Source: Pseudomonas graminis
GTDB lineage: Bacteria > Pseudomonadota > Gammaproteobacteria > Pseudomonadales > Pseudomonadaceae
Length of the DNA: 37,336 bases
Assembly: GCF_900111735.1 (NCBI RefSeq)
Contig: NZ_FOHW01000047.1
Coordinates: forward strand, 1 to 37,336
Reading direction: 5' to 3'
The notes beneath the pieces were generated by a model. The model was given only the letters and a program-made list of their open reading frames with translations, ran no database searches and was not told where the DNA came from. The position numbers and the translations under genes are program-made. This document shows, piece by piece, positions 24,943 to 31,800 of the stretch. The first letter of the stretch is position 1. Every line of letters begins with the position of its first letter.

Positions 24943-25290
24943 ATGAACAATAAACCCGTATTGCTAGAGCCAGCCTGCCTAAAAACTCTTACTGCCGTTG
25001 AGGCACATCCTAATCGCTCCAATCAACATGAGTTTAATGGGGTGGCTGCCCTAAAAACGATTTTTGGAACGGATAAATCAAAGCATGTGGGCCGGTTTTC
25101 TGTCCGGGGCTCAACAGTCGTTGATGAGGTAACAGTCACTTGGTATGAGTCTAGAGAAAGTAGCCCAACTCGATCTGAGTATCGACTCTACTTCCAGACT
25201 AATGCCGTAATGGCGCTAGCCGTGGCAGGGGACGACATCTTGATCGGTCTAGATAAGCGCGGTGTTCTAAATTTTATTCTGATGAAATAG
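24943..25290 (+). CDS. Free-standing EcoRII-N domain protein
   Basis: This 115-residue protein is only an EcoRII-N-type DNA-recognition domain. It matches the N-domain of the restriction enzyme encoded at 21917 (12 identities in the 17 residues K-x-LTAV...RSNQHE; also VTWY, EYRLY, NAV, GD..LI) and stops where the pseudobarrel ends, with no catalytic part. GAGGAGGA at 24929-24936 is ideal for ATG 24943; the GTG at 24937 overlaps that site. It follows the HEPN gene by 36 nt on the same strand, forming a three-gene unit. It could bind CCWGG, modulate the EcoRII-like enzyme in trans, or sense methylation state for the HEPN/DUF262 pair. It could also be a decayed duplicate, but the strong ribosome site and intact core argue against that. 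Confidence 0.8.
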   Translation: MNNKPVLLEPACLKTLTAVEAHPNRSNQHEFNGVAALKTIFGTDKSKHVGRFSVRGSTVVDEVTVTWYESRESSPTRSEYRLYFQTNAVMALAVAGDDILIGLDKRGVLNFILMK

Positions 25291-25312
25291 CCTGTCGCGC
25301 TTTGATCTTTAA

Positions 25313-25341
25313 AGGGGCCGCCATATTGCAGCCCCTCTTTT
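25313..25341. terminator. Bidirectional terminator between the island and nrdB
   Basis: GGGGCCGC, loop CATATT and GCAGCCCC form an 8-bp stem (one G-T pair), followed by TCTTTT rightward and TTTAAAG leftward. It separates the convergent EcoRII-N gene and nrdB. Confidence 0.75.
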
Positions 25342-25349
25342 CAAGATAT

Positions 25350-26597
25350 TTAATCCCAGCTCAAAGCCCCACCCGTCTGATACTCAATAACCCGCGTCTC
25401 AAAGAAATTCTTCTCTTTCTTCAAGTCCATGATCTCGCTCATCCATGGGAACGGGTTAGTGGTCCCTGGATACTCTTCCTTCAAACCAATCTGGCTCAAA
25501 CGACGGTTCGCGATGAACTTGAGGTAGTCCTCCATCATCGCTGCGTTCATGCCAAGTACGCCGCGAGGCATGGTGTCGCGGGCGTATTCGATTTCCAGCT
25601 GGGTCCCTTGCAGGATCATCTGGGTTGCTTCTTCCTTCATTTCGGCGTCCCACAGGTGTGGGTTTTCGATTTTGATCTGGTTGATCACGTCGATGCCGAA
25701 GTTCAGGTGCATGGACTCGTCACGCAGGATGTACTGGAACTGTTCTGCGACGCCGGTCATTTTGTTGCGGCGACCCATGGAGAGGATCTGGGTGAAGCCG
25801 CAGTAGAAGAAGATGCCTTCCAGAACGCAGTAGTAGGCGATCAGGTTGCGCAGCAGTTCTTTGTCGGTCTCGACGGTGCCGGTTTCGAACTTCGGATCGG
25901 AGATCGAGCGAGTGTATTTGAGGCCCCAGGCTGCCTTTTTGGCGACCGACGGGATCTCGTGGTACATGTTGAAGATCTCGCCTTCGTCCATGCCCAGCGA
26001 TTCGATGCAGTACTGGTAGGCGTGGGTGTGGATCGCTTCCTCGAAGGCCTGGCGCAGGATGTACTGGCGGCATTCAGGGTTGGTGATGAGGCGATACACG
26101 GCCAGCACGAGGTTGTTGGCAACCAGGGAGTCGGCGGTGGAGAAGAAGCCCAGGTTGCGCAGGACGATGCGGCGCTCGTCGTCGGTCAGGCCTTCCGGGT
26201 CTTTCCAGAGGGCGATGTCCGTGGTCATGTTGACCTCTTGCGGCATCCAGTGGTTGGCGCAGCCGTCCAGATACTTCTGCCAGGCCCAGTCGTACTTGAA
26301 AGGCACGAGCTGGTTGAGATCGGCGCGGCAGTTGATCATGCGTTTTTCGTCGACCGCGACGCGGGCGGCGGAGCCTTCGAGTTCGGCAAGACCTTCAGCG
26401 ACGTCCAGCTTGTCCAGCGCGGCTTTGGCGCGGGCAATGGCGTCGGAGTCGTTTGCGCTGACGGCGCGGGCTTCAAGCGCAGCAGCACCACCGGCGCTGT
26501 CGAGTTTGTCCATCGCAGCTTCCGAAGCGTGGCCGGCGTTGGCGCCTTTGGCGGGTTCAGCGGCGTCTTCTTTGTCGAATTCGTCCCAGCTCAGCAT
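25350..26597 (-). CDS. nrdB: Class Ia ribonucleotide reductase beta subunit
   Basis: This protein houses the diiron-tyrosyl radical cofactor that drives NrdA in dNTP synthesis. At 415 residues it shows the family core: iron ligands in AFEEAIHTHAYQY and in QYILRDESMHLNFG, and a C-terminal acidic/aromatic tail (TGGALSWD) that docks on NrdA. An Ala/Asp-rich N-terminal extension of about 90 residues precedes the core. ATG 26597 is used, with AGGAG 10 nt upstream in a small AGGA/TCCT hairpin. It has its own upstream regulatory region, with paired NrdR-like boxes near 27.0 kb. It is separated from nrdA by the fic pair. Confidence 0.95.
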   Translation of the reverse strand: MLSWDEFDKEDAAEPAKGANAGHASEAAMDKLDSAGGAAALEARAVSANDSDAIARAKAALDKLDVAEGLAELEGSAARVAVDEKRMINCRADLNQLVPFKYDWAWQKYLDGCANHWMPQEVNMTTDIALWKDPEGLTDDERRIVLRNLGFFSTADSLVANNLVLAVYRLITNPECRQYILRQAFEEAIHTHAYQYCIESLGMDEGEIFNMYHEIPSVAKKAAWGLKYTRSISDPKFETGTVETDKELLRNLIAYYCVLEGIFFYCGFTQILSMGRRNKMTGVAEQFQYILRDESMHLNFGIDVINQIKIENPHLWDAEMKEEATQMILQGTQLEIEYARDTMPRGVLGMNAAMMEDYLKFIANRRLSQIGLKEEYPGTTNPFPWMSEIMDLKKEKNFFETRVIEYQTGGALSWD

Positions 26598-26745
26598 GGT
26601 GAGGAGGCTCCTGCTAGAGGACCGGTTTTACGCGGCCTGTGGATTTGAGTAATCGGTTTGCTGCTGTTGTGACACGGGTCACGCCATACAGCGGTCGAGA
26701 GAAGTCTCTCTGAAATCTATGTGTTCGGGGTTCCGGTGAAGGCTG

Positions 26746-26847
26746 TCAGGCGCGAGGGCCGTCATCCGGGAGAGGAGCAAAACGCTGACACGGCAGACGA
26801 GTGATGACCATAAAACTCTGGTCGACTTGGGCTGCGCAGGTGGTCAT
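26746..26847 (-). CDS. Possible 33-aa leader peptide upstream of nrdB
   Basis: An ORF of 33 codons starts MTTCAAQVDQSF. It has AAGGA 7 nt before its ATG, and a TATACT hexamer (26874-26879, minus strand) lies where a -10 would put the transcript start about 20 nt upstream. It lies in the presumed nrdB leader, 148 nt before nrdB. The layout of promoter, ribosome site and start is well formed, but the peptide has no recognisable domain and may not be made. The -35 is poor. Confidence 0.35.
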   Translation of the reverse strand: MTTCAAQVDQSFMVITRLPCQRFAPLPDDGPRA

Positions 26848-26998
26848 GGCGTTGTCCTTGATTAGGGGGCGCGAGTATACGGAAATTTGCTCCGCACGTC
26901 TGTGCTGCGACCCGTATATCCGTCATTTTCAGCGGTCGTTCGACAGGGCGAACGCGCGCTGGATTTTTCTTGACCTGACGGTGATTCACTGATTCTGA

Positions 26999-27014
26999 AT
27001 CGCCTATCTTGTGT
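26999..27014. promoter_or_regulatory. NrdR-like box, distal member of the nrdB pair
   Basis: This 16-mer ends CTATCTTGTGT, matching 10 of 16 NrdR consensus positions (right half good, left half poor). It lies 32 bp, three helical turns, from the second box. Confidence 0.4.
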
Positions 27015-27025
27015 TCTGTGGCGTA

Positions 27026-27053
27026 AGAATACACACGATATGGTGTTTGTGAA
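27026..27053 (-). promoter_or_regulatory. Putative nrdB promoter
   Basis: On the minus strand TTCACA (27048-27053), a 16-nt spacer and TATTCT (27026-27031). The stronger NrdR-like box exactly fills the spacer and the weaker one lies just past the start site, a repressing layout. Confidence 0.45.
27031..27046. promoter_or_regulatory. NrdR-like box, proximal member of the nrdB pair
   Basis: ACACACGATATGGTGT matches about 12-13 of 16 positions of the NrdR consensus ACACWATATATWGTGT. Confidence 0.5.
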
Positions 27054-27235
27054 ACTGTGTATTTCGTCATCTGTCGGTGTTTGTGATGTAGGTCAGCGGC
27101 TCCTAAAAGCTCTTGAACCTGAAGACGCCCGAGATACGTGCCGTCCATGGATGCGCGAGCCCATACGCTACTCATTTCGATGACGGCCGACCTGACAAAA
27201 GGCGCTCGCGCTCGTGGTGTTTGAATCGAGGAGCG

Positions 27236-27844
27236 TCAATCAGCCGCAGCCCCAATCGCCCCCCCAACACACCGCTCAAACACCCGCACCATCCCCTCAT
27301 AATCACACCCCACCGCATCCACATTCGCCCGTATCCATTCCTCCGCTTCCACCGGCCACCAACTGATCTCGAACCCCGCATTCACGATAATGTGCTCGAA
27401 CAGAATCCGCTGCGCACGCCCATTCCCTTCGCGAAACGGATGGATCATGTTCAAATCCCCAAACAGCTCGGCACTGGCCGCAATCAAGTGCCCACGATCC
27501 AGCTCCTGAAACCAGTTTGCGTCGGCCAATGCCTTGAACAGCTTGTTGGCCTCGGGCTCGATGCGGTGGGTCACGCAGAAGTGGGTCTGCTCCTTGGAGA
27601 TGTCGACGGTGCGCAGTTCACCCGCCCAGTCGTAGAGATCAGCGAACAGCTGGCGGTGGATGGCTTGCAGGTAGGGCAGGTCGTAGGGAGGAGGGGAGAA
27701 GTCGATGGCTTCAGCGGCGACTTCGGAAAGGTCGCGCTCGGCTTGGGCCAGGGTTTTTGCATCGGTGAGGTCGAGGCGGTTGCGCAGCACGGTGCTGCCG
27801 GGCGGACAGTAAGGGTCTTGTCCGACGCCGTATTTGTCGACCAT
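27236..27844 (-). CDS. fic: Fic-domain AMP transferase (toxin)
   Basis: This 202-residue Fic protein is predicted to AMPylate target-protein hydroxyl groups. It has the intact catalytic loop IHPFREGNGRAQR with H135, and the ATP-side beta-hairpin region (ELRTVDISKEQTHFC). It contains no internal (S/T)xxxE(G/N) inhibitory helix; that motif is supplied by the small protein encoded immediately upstream, so this is a class I Fic. Its ATG overlaps the antitoxin stop codon by one base, indicating tight coupling. Similar E. coli Fic-YhfG pairs are toxin-antitoxin modules. It sits between nrdB and nrdA. Confidence 0.92.
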   Translation of the reverse strand: MVDKYGVGQDPYCPPGSTVLRNRLDLTDAKTLAQAERDLSEVAAEAIDFSPPPYDLPYLQAIHRQLFADLYDWAGELRTVDISKEQTHFCVTHRIEPEANKLFKALADANWFQELDRGHLIAASAELFGDLNMIHPFREGNGRAQRILFEHIIVNAGFEISWWPVEAEEWIRANVDAVGCDYEGMVRVFERCVGGAIGAAAD

Positions 27845-28014
27845 CAGGCCTGTTTTTTGCGGTAGCTGGTGAGCAGCTCTTCCCGGGAGGGCAGGCGGCG
27901 TTCGGAGTCGGCGGGCGAGCTCTCGAAACCTTCCAGACGCAGGCTGGCGGCGTAGTTGGAGCGGCGCGTTTTGGCGCAGTAGGCTTTTTTGGACTCTAGC
28001 GAGGCAGCTGGCAT
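27844..28014 (-). CDS. Fic antitoxin (YhfG/VbhA-like), 56 aa
   Basis: This short protein carries the Fic-inhibitory motif (S/T)xxxE(G/N) as S24-LRL-E28-G29, within SNYAASLRLEGF, very like E. coli YhfG (NYAASMRLEG). In known pairs the glutamate enters the Fic active site and blocks productive ATP binding. AGGAGAA lies 7 nt before ATG 28014, and the stop overlaps the fic start (TGATG). It is easily missed because of its size. Confidence 0.85.
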   Translation of the reverse strand: MPAASLESKKAYCAKTRRSNYAASLRLEGFESSPADSERRLPSREELLTSYRKKQA

Positions 28015-28120
28015 GGGGCGTTCTCCTGGCTTGGCAAGAGGGGAGTGTAGCCGAAAGGGGGGAGGGGCAGCGAGTGCCGGGAGCGTTTAGGCTCCCGGGT
28101 CGCGGTGTTGCTTGAACCGC

Positions 28121-28228
28121 TTCGCGAGCAAGCTCACTCCTACAGGTTCTGCGGTGTGAGCGAGGACTTCGCGAGCAAGCTCACTCCTACAACTAGAGCG
28201 AGCTGTTGGCGGGCAAGCGCGCCTACAA
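28121..28228 (-). repeat. Direct REP repeats
   Basis: TTCGCGAGCAAGCTCACTCC occurs at 28121 and again at 28168 (47-bp period), followed by a degenerate relative near 28210. This is the classical REP variant, different from the two families that dominate the rest of the window. Confidence 0.75.
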
Positions 28229-28251
28229 AGAGGTGCGCTTGCCAGCGGGTT

Positions 28252-31167
28252 TTACTGGCAGGCTTCGCAGTCCGGCTCGTCGATCGCGCAGGCTTTTGGC
28301 ACTGGCGCTGGACCGGCCGGTGCCGCTTCGGCTGGACGCGGGGCGGTGATCGCCGAGTCGTCCGGGCCGTGGCCGCCGCTGGAAACGGCGTTCAGCTTGC
28401 CGGTGTTGATGGTCGACTTCTCGGTGCTGGTCGCGGCCAGGGCACGGAGGTAGTAAGTGGTTTTCAGACCACGGTACCAGGCCATGCGGTAGGTCACGTC
28501 CAGCTTCTTGCCCGATGCGCCGGCGATGTACAGGTTCAGCGACTGGGCCTGGTCGATCCACTTCTGACGACGGCTGGCCGCGTCAACGATCCACTTGGTG
28601 TCCACTTCGAAGGCGGTCGCGTAGAGGTCTTTCAACTCCTGCGGGATGCGCTCGATCTGCTGCACCGAACCGTCGTAGTACTTCAGGTCGTTGATCATGA
28701 CCGAGTCCCACAGGTCGCGGGCTTTCAGGTCGCGGACCAGGTACGGGTTGATCACGGTGAATTCGCCCGACAGGTTCGATTTCACGTACAGGTTCTGGTA
28801 AGTCGGTTCGATCGATTGCGAGACGCCGGTGATGTTGGCGATGGTCGCGGTCGGTGCGATGGCCATGATGTTCGAGTTACGAATGCCTTTCTGAACGCGA
28901 GCGCGAACCGGCGCCCAGTCCAGGCTTTCTTCCAGGTCGACGTCGATGTACTTCTGGCCACGCTGTTCGATCAGGATCTGTTGCGAATCCAGCGGCAGGA
29001 TGCCTTTGGACCACAGCGACCCCTGGAACGTCTCGTAGGCACCGCGCTCGTCCGCCAGATCGCAGGAAGCCTGGATCGCGTAGTAGCTGACGGCTTCCAT
29101 CGAGCGGTCGGCAAATTCCACGGCAGCATCGGAGCCGTAAGGGATGTGCTGCAGGTACAGCGCGTCCTGGAAGCCCATGATGCCCAGACCGACCGGACGG
29201 TGACGGAAGTTGGAGTTCTTCGCTTGCGGCACCGAGTAGTAGTTGATGTCGATCACGTTATCGAGCATGCGCACGGCTACGTCGATGGTGCGCTTGAGCT
29301 TTTCGGTGTCCAGCTTGCCGTCGACGATGTGGTTCGGCAGGTTGATCGAGCCCAGGTTGCAGACCGCGATCTCGTCCTTGTTGGTGTTCAGGGTGATCTC
29401 GGTGCACAGGTTCGAGCTGTGGACCACGCCCACGTGCTGCTGTGGCGAACGCAGGTTGCACGGGTCTTTGAACGTCAGCCATGGGTGGCCGGTTTCGAAC
29501 AGCATGGACAGCATTTTGCGCCACAGGTCTTTGGCCTGAATGGTCTTGAACAGTTTGACCTTGCCTGGGTACTCGGTCAGCGCTTCGTAGTACTCGTAGC
29601 GCTCTTCGAAGGCTTTACCGGTCAGGTCGTGCAGATCAGGCACTTCGGACGGCGAGAACAGGGTCCATTTGCCGTCGTCGAAGACACGCTTCATGAACAG
29701 GTCAGGGATCCAGTTGGCGGTGTTCATGTCGTGGGTACGACGACGATCATCACCGGTGTTCTTGCGCAGCTCGATGAACTCTTCTATGTCCATGTGCCAG
29801 GTTTCCAGGTACGCACAGACAGCGCCTTTGCGCTTGCCGCCCTGGTTCACTGCAACAGCGGTGTCGTTGACCACTTTCAGGAACGGAACGACGCCCTGGG
29901 ATTTGCCGTTGGTGCCCTTGATGTAAGAGCCCAGCGCACGAACCGGCGTCCAGTCGTTGCCCAGACCGCCTGCGAATTTGGACAGCATGGCGTTGTCGTG
30001 GATGGCGTGGTAAATGCCCGACAGGTCATCCGGAACGGTGGTCAGGTAGCAGCTCGACAGCTGAGGACGCAGGGTGCCGGCGTTGAACAGTGTCGGGGTC
30101 GAGGCCATGTAGTCGAAGGACGACAACAGGTTGTAGAACTCGATGGCGCGGTCTTCGCGGGCTTTCTCTTCGATCGCCAGGCCCATGGCCACACGCATGA
30201 AGAAGATCTGCGGCAGTTCGAAACGGATACCGTCCTTGTGGATGAAGTAACGGTCGTACAGGGTCTGCAGGCCCAGGTAGGTGAACTGCTGATCACGCTC
30301 GTGGTTGATCGCCTTGCCCAGTTTTTCCAGGTCGAATTCGGCCAGCACAGGGTTCAGCAGTTCGAACTGGATGCCTTTCTCGATGTAAGCCGGCAGTGCC
30401 TTGGCGTACATGTCGACCATTTCGTGGTGGGTGGCGCTTTCGGCGACACCGAGGAAACCCAGGCCTTCGGCACGCAGGGTGTCCATCAGCAGGCGGGCGG
30501 TGACGAACGAGTAGTTCGGCTCACGCTCAACCAGGGTGCGGGCGGTCATCACCAGTGCGGTGTTGACGTCGGTCAGCGCAACGCCGTCGTACAGGTTCTT
30601 CAGGGTTTCGCTCTGGATCAGGTCGGCATCGACCTCGGCCAGGCCTTCGCACGCTTCGGTGACGATGGTGTTCAGGCGGCCCATGTCCAGCGGCGCGAGG
30701 CTGCCGTCTTTGGCGGTGATGCGAATCGACGGGTGCGCCTGAACCGGGGTTTCGCCAGCGGTGCGACCGGCACGCTCCTTGGAGCGCTCGTTGCGGTAGA
30801 TCACGTAGTCGCGGGCAACTTTCTGCTCGCCGGCGCGCATCAGTGCCAGTTCGACCTGATCCTGGATTTCTTCGATGTGGATGGTGCCACCCGACGGCAT
30901 GCGGCGCTTGAAGGTCGCGGAGACCTGTTCGGTCAGGCGCGCAACGGTGTCGTGGATACGCGACGAAGCGGCAGCGCTGCCGCCTTCAACTGCGAGAAAG
31001 GCCTTGGTGATGGCGACGGTGATCTTGTCATCGGTGTACGCAACGACGGTGCCGTTACGCTTGATCACACGCAGCTGACCCGGAGCGGTGGCGGACAGGT
31101 CCTGCTGGGTCGCACCTGTCTGCGGCGCGGTGGCCTGCGGATTCTCGCGAGTTGTGTCTGTTTGCAT
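28252..31167 (-). CDS. nrdA: Class Ia ribonucleotide reductase alpha subunit
   Basis: This catalytic subunit reduces ribonucleoside diphosphates. At 971 residues it has two N-terminal ATP-cone regions (about 40-140 and 150-245), the arrangement known from Pseudomonas aeruginosa NrdA, where the first cone controls activity and the second is degenerate. Downstream are the substrate-pocket Cys region (LSSCYLTTVPD), the thiyl-radical region (SSNLCTEITLNTN), the radical-transfer tyrosines and the redox-active C-terminal pair (CEACQ). I start at ATG 31167 because GGAG precedes it; the upstream GTG at 31179 overlaps that site. A leader of some 370 nt separates it from the NrdR-like boxes. Confidence 0.96.
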   Translation of the reverse strand: MQTDTTRENPQATAPQTGATQQDLSATAPGQLRVIKRNGTVVAYTDDKITVAITKAFLAVEGGSAAASSRIHDTVARLTEQVSATFKRRMPSGGTIHIEEIQDQVELALMRAGEQKVARDYVIYRNERSKERAGRTAGETPVQAHPSIRITAKDGSLAPLDMGRLNTIVTEACEGLAEVDADLIQSETLKNLYDGVALTDVNTALVMTARTLVEREPNYSFVTARLLMDTLRAEGLGFLGVAESATHHEMVDMYAKALPAYIEKGIQFELLNPVLAEFDLEKLGKAINHERDQQFTYLGLQTLYDRYFIHKDGIRFELPQIFFMRVAMGLAIEEKAREDRAIEFYNLLSSFDYMASTPTLFNAGTLRPQLSSCYLTTVPDDLSGIYHAIHDNAMLSKFAGGLGNDWTPVRALGSYIKGTNGKSQGVVPFLKVVNDTAVAVNQGGKRKGAVCAYLETWHMDIEEFIELRKNTGDDRRRTHDMNTANWIPDLFMKRVFDDGKWTLFSPSEVPDLHDLTGKAFEERYEYYEALTEYPGKVKLFKTIQAKDLWRKMLSMLFETGHPWLTFKDPCNLRSPQQHVGVVHSSNLCTEITLNTNKDEIAVCNLGSINLPNHIVDGKLDTEKLKRTIDVAVRMLDNVIDINYYSVPQAKNSNFRHRPVGLGIMGFQDALYLQHIPYGSDAAVEFADRSMEAVSYYAIQASCDLADERGAYETFQGSLWSKGILPLDSQQILIEQRGQKYIDVDLEESLDWAPVRARVQKGIRNSNIMAIAPTATIANITGVSQSIEPTYQNLYVKSNLSGEFTVINPYLVRDLKARDLWDSVMINDLKYYDGSVQQIERIPQELKDLYATAFEVDTKWIVDAASRRQKWIDQAQSLNLYIAGASGKKLDVTYRMAWYRGLKTTYYLRALAATSTEKSTINTGKLNAVSSGGHGPDDSAITAPRPAEAAPAGPAPVPKACAIDEPDCEACQ

Positions 31168-31312
31168 GGGTGTCTCCACGTTCTTTAAGTTTGATTGGGC
31201 GCAAAATGCGCGCCCACCGTTTCGTCTTGCGGCAGTGGACTGACAAACGTCAGGCCATGACTTCAGGACGAATGGGAAGGTGGATTTACCCTCCCTGGCG
31301 TTGAAGTCGAAA

Positions 31313-31340
31313 AGGGTGCCGGACCTGAGTCCGTCACCCT
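31313..31340 (-). terminator. Leader hairpin upstream of nrdA (possible attenuator)
   Basis: AGGGTG and CGGAC pair with GTCCG and CACCCT (11 bp with one internal mismatch, tetraloop), followed on the minus strand by TTTTCGACTT. It lies inside the long nrdA leader, so it may attenuate transcription or only stabilise the RNA. A second hairpin (GGGCGC/GCGCCC) lies at about 31196-31215. Confidence 0.35.
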
Positions 31341-31539
31341 GAAAACTGTTGCAGAATGCGCGTGTGATGTTGCAACACGTGTGCCGCTGCGCGCAGATCC
31401 CAAGGCTGGGTGGTCTGCCATTCGCGCGGGCGGGGTAAAGCGGTAGATTCGGGGGTTATTCAGCCCTTCGTACACACGTCATGCGCGAGAAAAAAACCTT
31501 GAAATCGCGACATAAGTTGTGTTTGGGATTTAGACAAAA

Positions 31540-31555
31540 ACCCTACATGTAGGGT
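31540..31555. promoter_or_regulatory. NrdR-like box, nrdA pair
   Basis: ACCCTACATGTAGGGT is a perfect 16-bp palindrome and matches 12 of 16 NrdR consensus positions. Confidence 0.5.
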
Positions 31556-31571
31556 CTGTGCCGTCGAAGGG

Positions 31572-31587
31572 CTACAAGATATGCGTT
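31572..31587. promoter_or_regulatory. NrdR-like box, second of the nrdA pair
   Basis: CTACAAGATATGCGTT matches 9 of 16 positions and begins exactly 32 bp from the first box, the same spacing as at nrdB. Confidence 0.35.
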
Positions 31588-31613
31588 TCGGACACTTACT
31601 GCAACGCATGACC

Positions 31614-31622
31614 TGTGGATAA
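31614..31622 (-). promoter_or_regulatory. DnaA box upstream of nrdA
   Basis: TTATCCACA on the minus strand is an exact consensus DnaA box. DnaA control of nrdAB is known in E. coli. A single box only; no origin features surround it. Confidence 0.5.
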
Positions 31623-31701
31623 AGCTGTGTGTAATTTGTGTGTGAAACGGCAAAATCCCGTGTAGGCCGCATGGCGTCTGGGATGGGCCGCTGGTCACTG
31701 T

Positions 31702-31731
31702 TTTTTCATCGCGGAAAACGCCGATGAAAAA
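31702..31731. repeat. Inverted repeat / hairpin
   Basis: A perfect 10-bp stem TTTTTCATCG / CGATGAAAAA encloses a 10-nt loop. It lies between the nrdA control region and the REP array and could be a terminator in either direction. Confidence 0.4.
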
Positions 31732-31800
31732 CAATTGCCCGGTTTTTTGAGGGCGCGAACGCTATCACAAAAAACGTATTTGGCAAGGGCGATTCTGGAG

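Noticed and set aside
19570..25349. The defence island as a prophage or integrative element.
   Set aside because: No integrase, structural phage genes, tRNA target or flanking direct repeats could be seen at either boundary.
25302..26648. A 448-codon open frame opposite nrdB.
   Set aside because: Antisense shadow of nrdB, without ribosome site or recognisable domain.
28105..31188. A 1027-codon open frame on the plus strand opposite nrdA.
   Set aside because: It is the antisense shadow of a long high-GC gene. Its translation is rich in Val/Gln/His/Arg repeats with no domain, whereas nrdA in the other strand has all family motifs.
31263..31475. A 70-codon frame in the nrdA leader as a possible upstream ORF.
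   Set aside because: No ribosome site and low-complexity translation. The hairpins in the same stretch are the better-supported signal.
31614..31622. Exact DnaA box suggesting a replication origin.
   Set aside because: Only one box, with no clustered boxes, AT-rich unwinding element or dnaA/dnaN neighbours. Control of nrdA is more likely.
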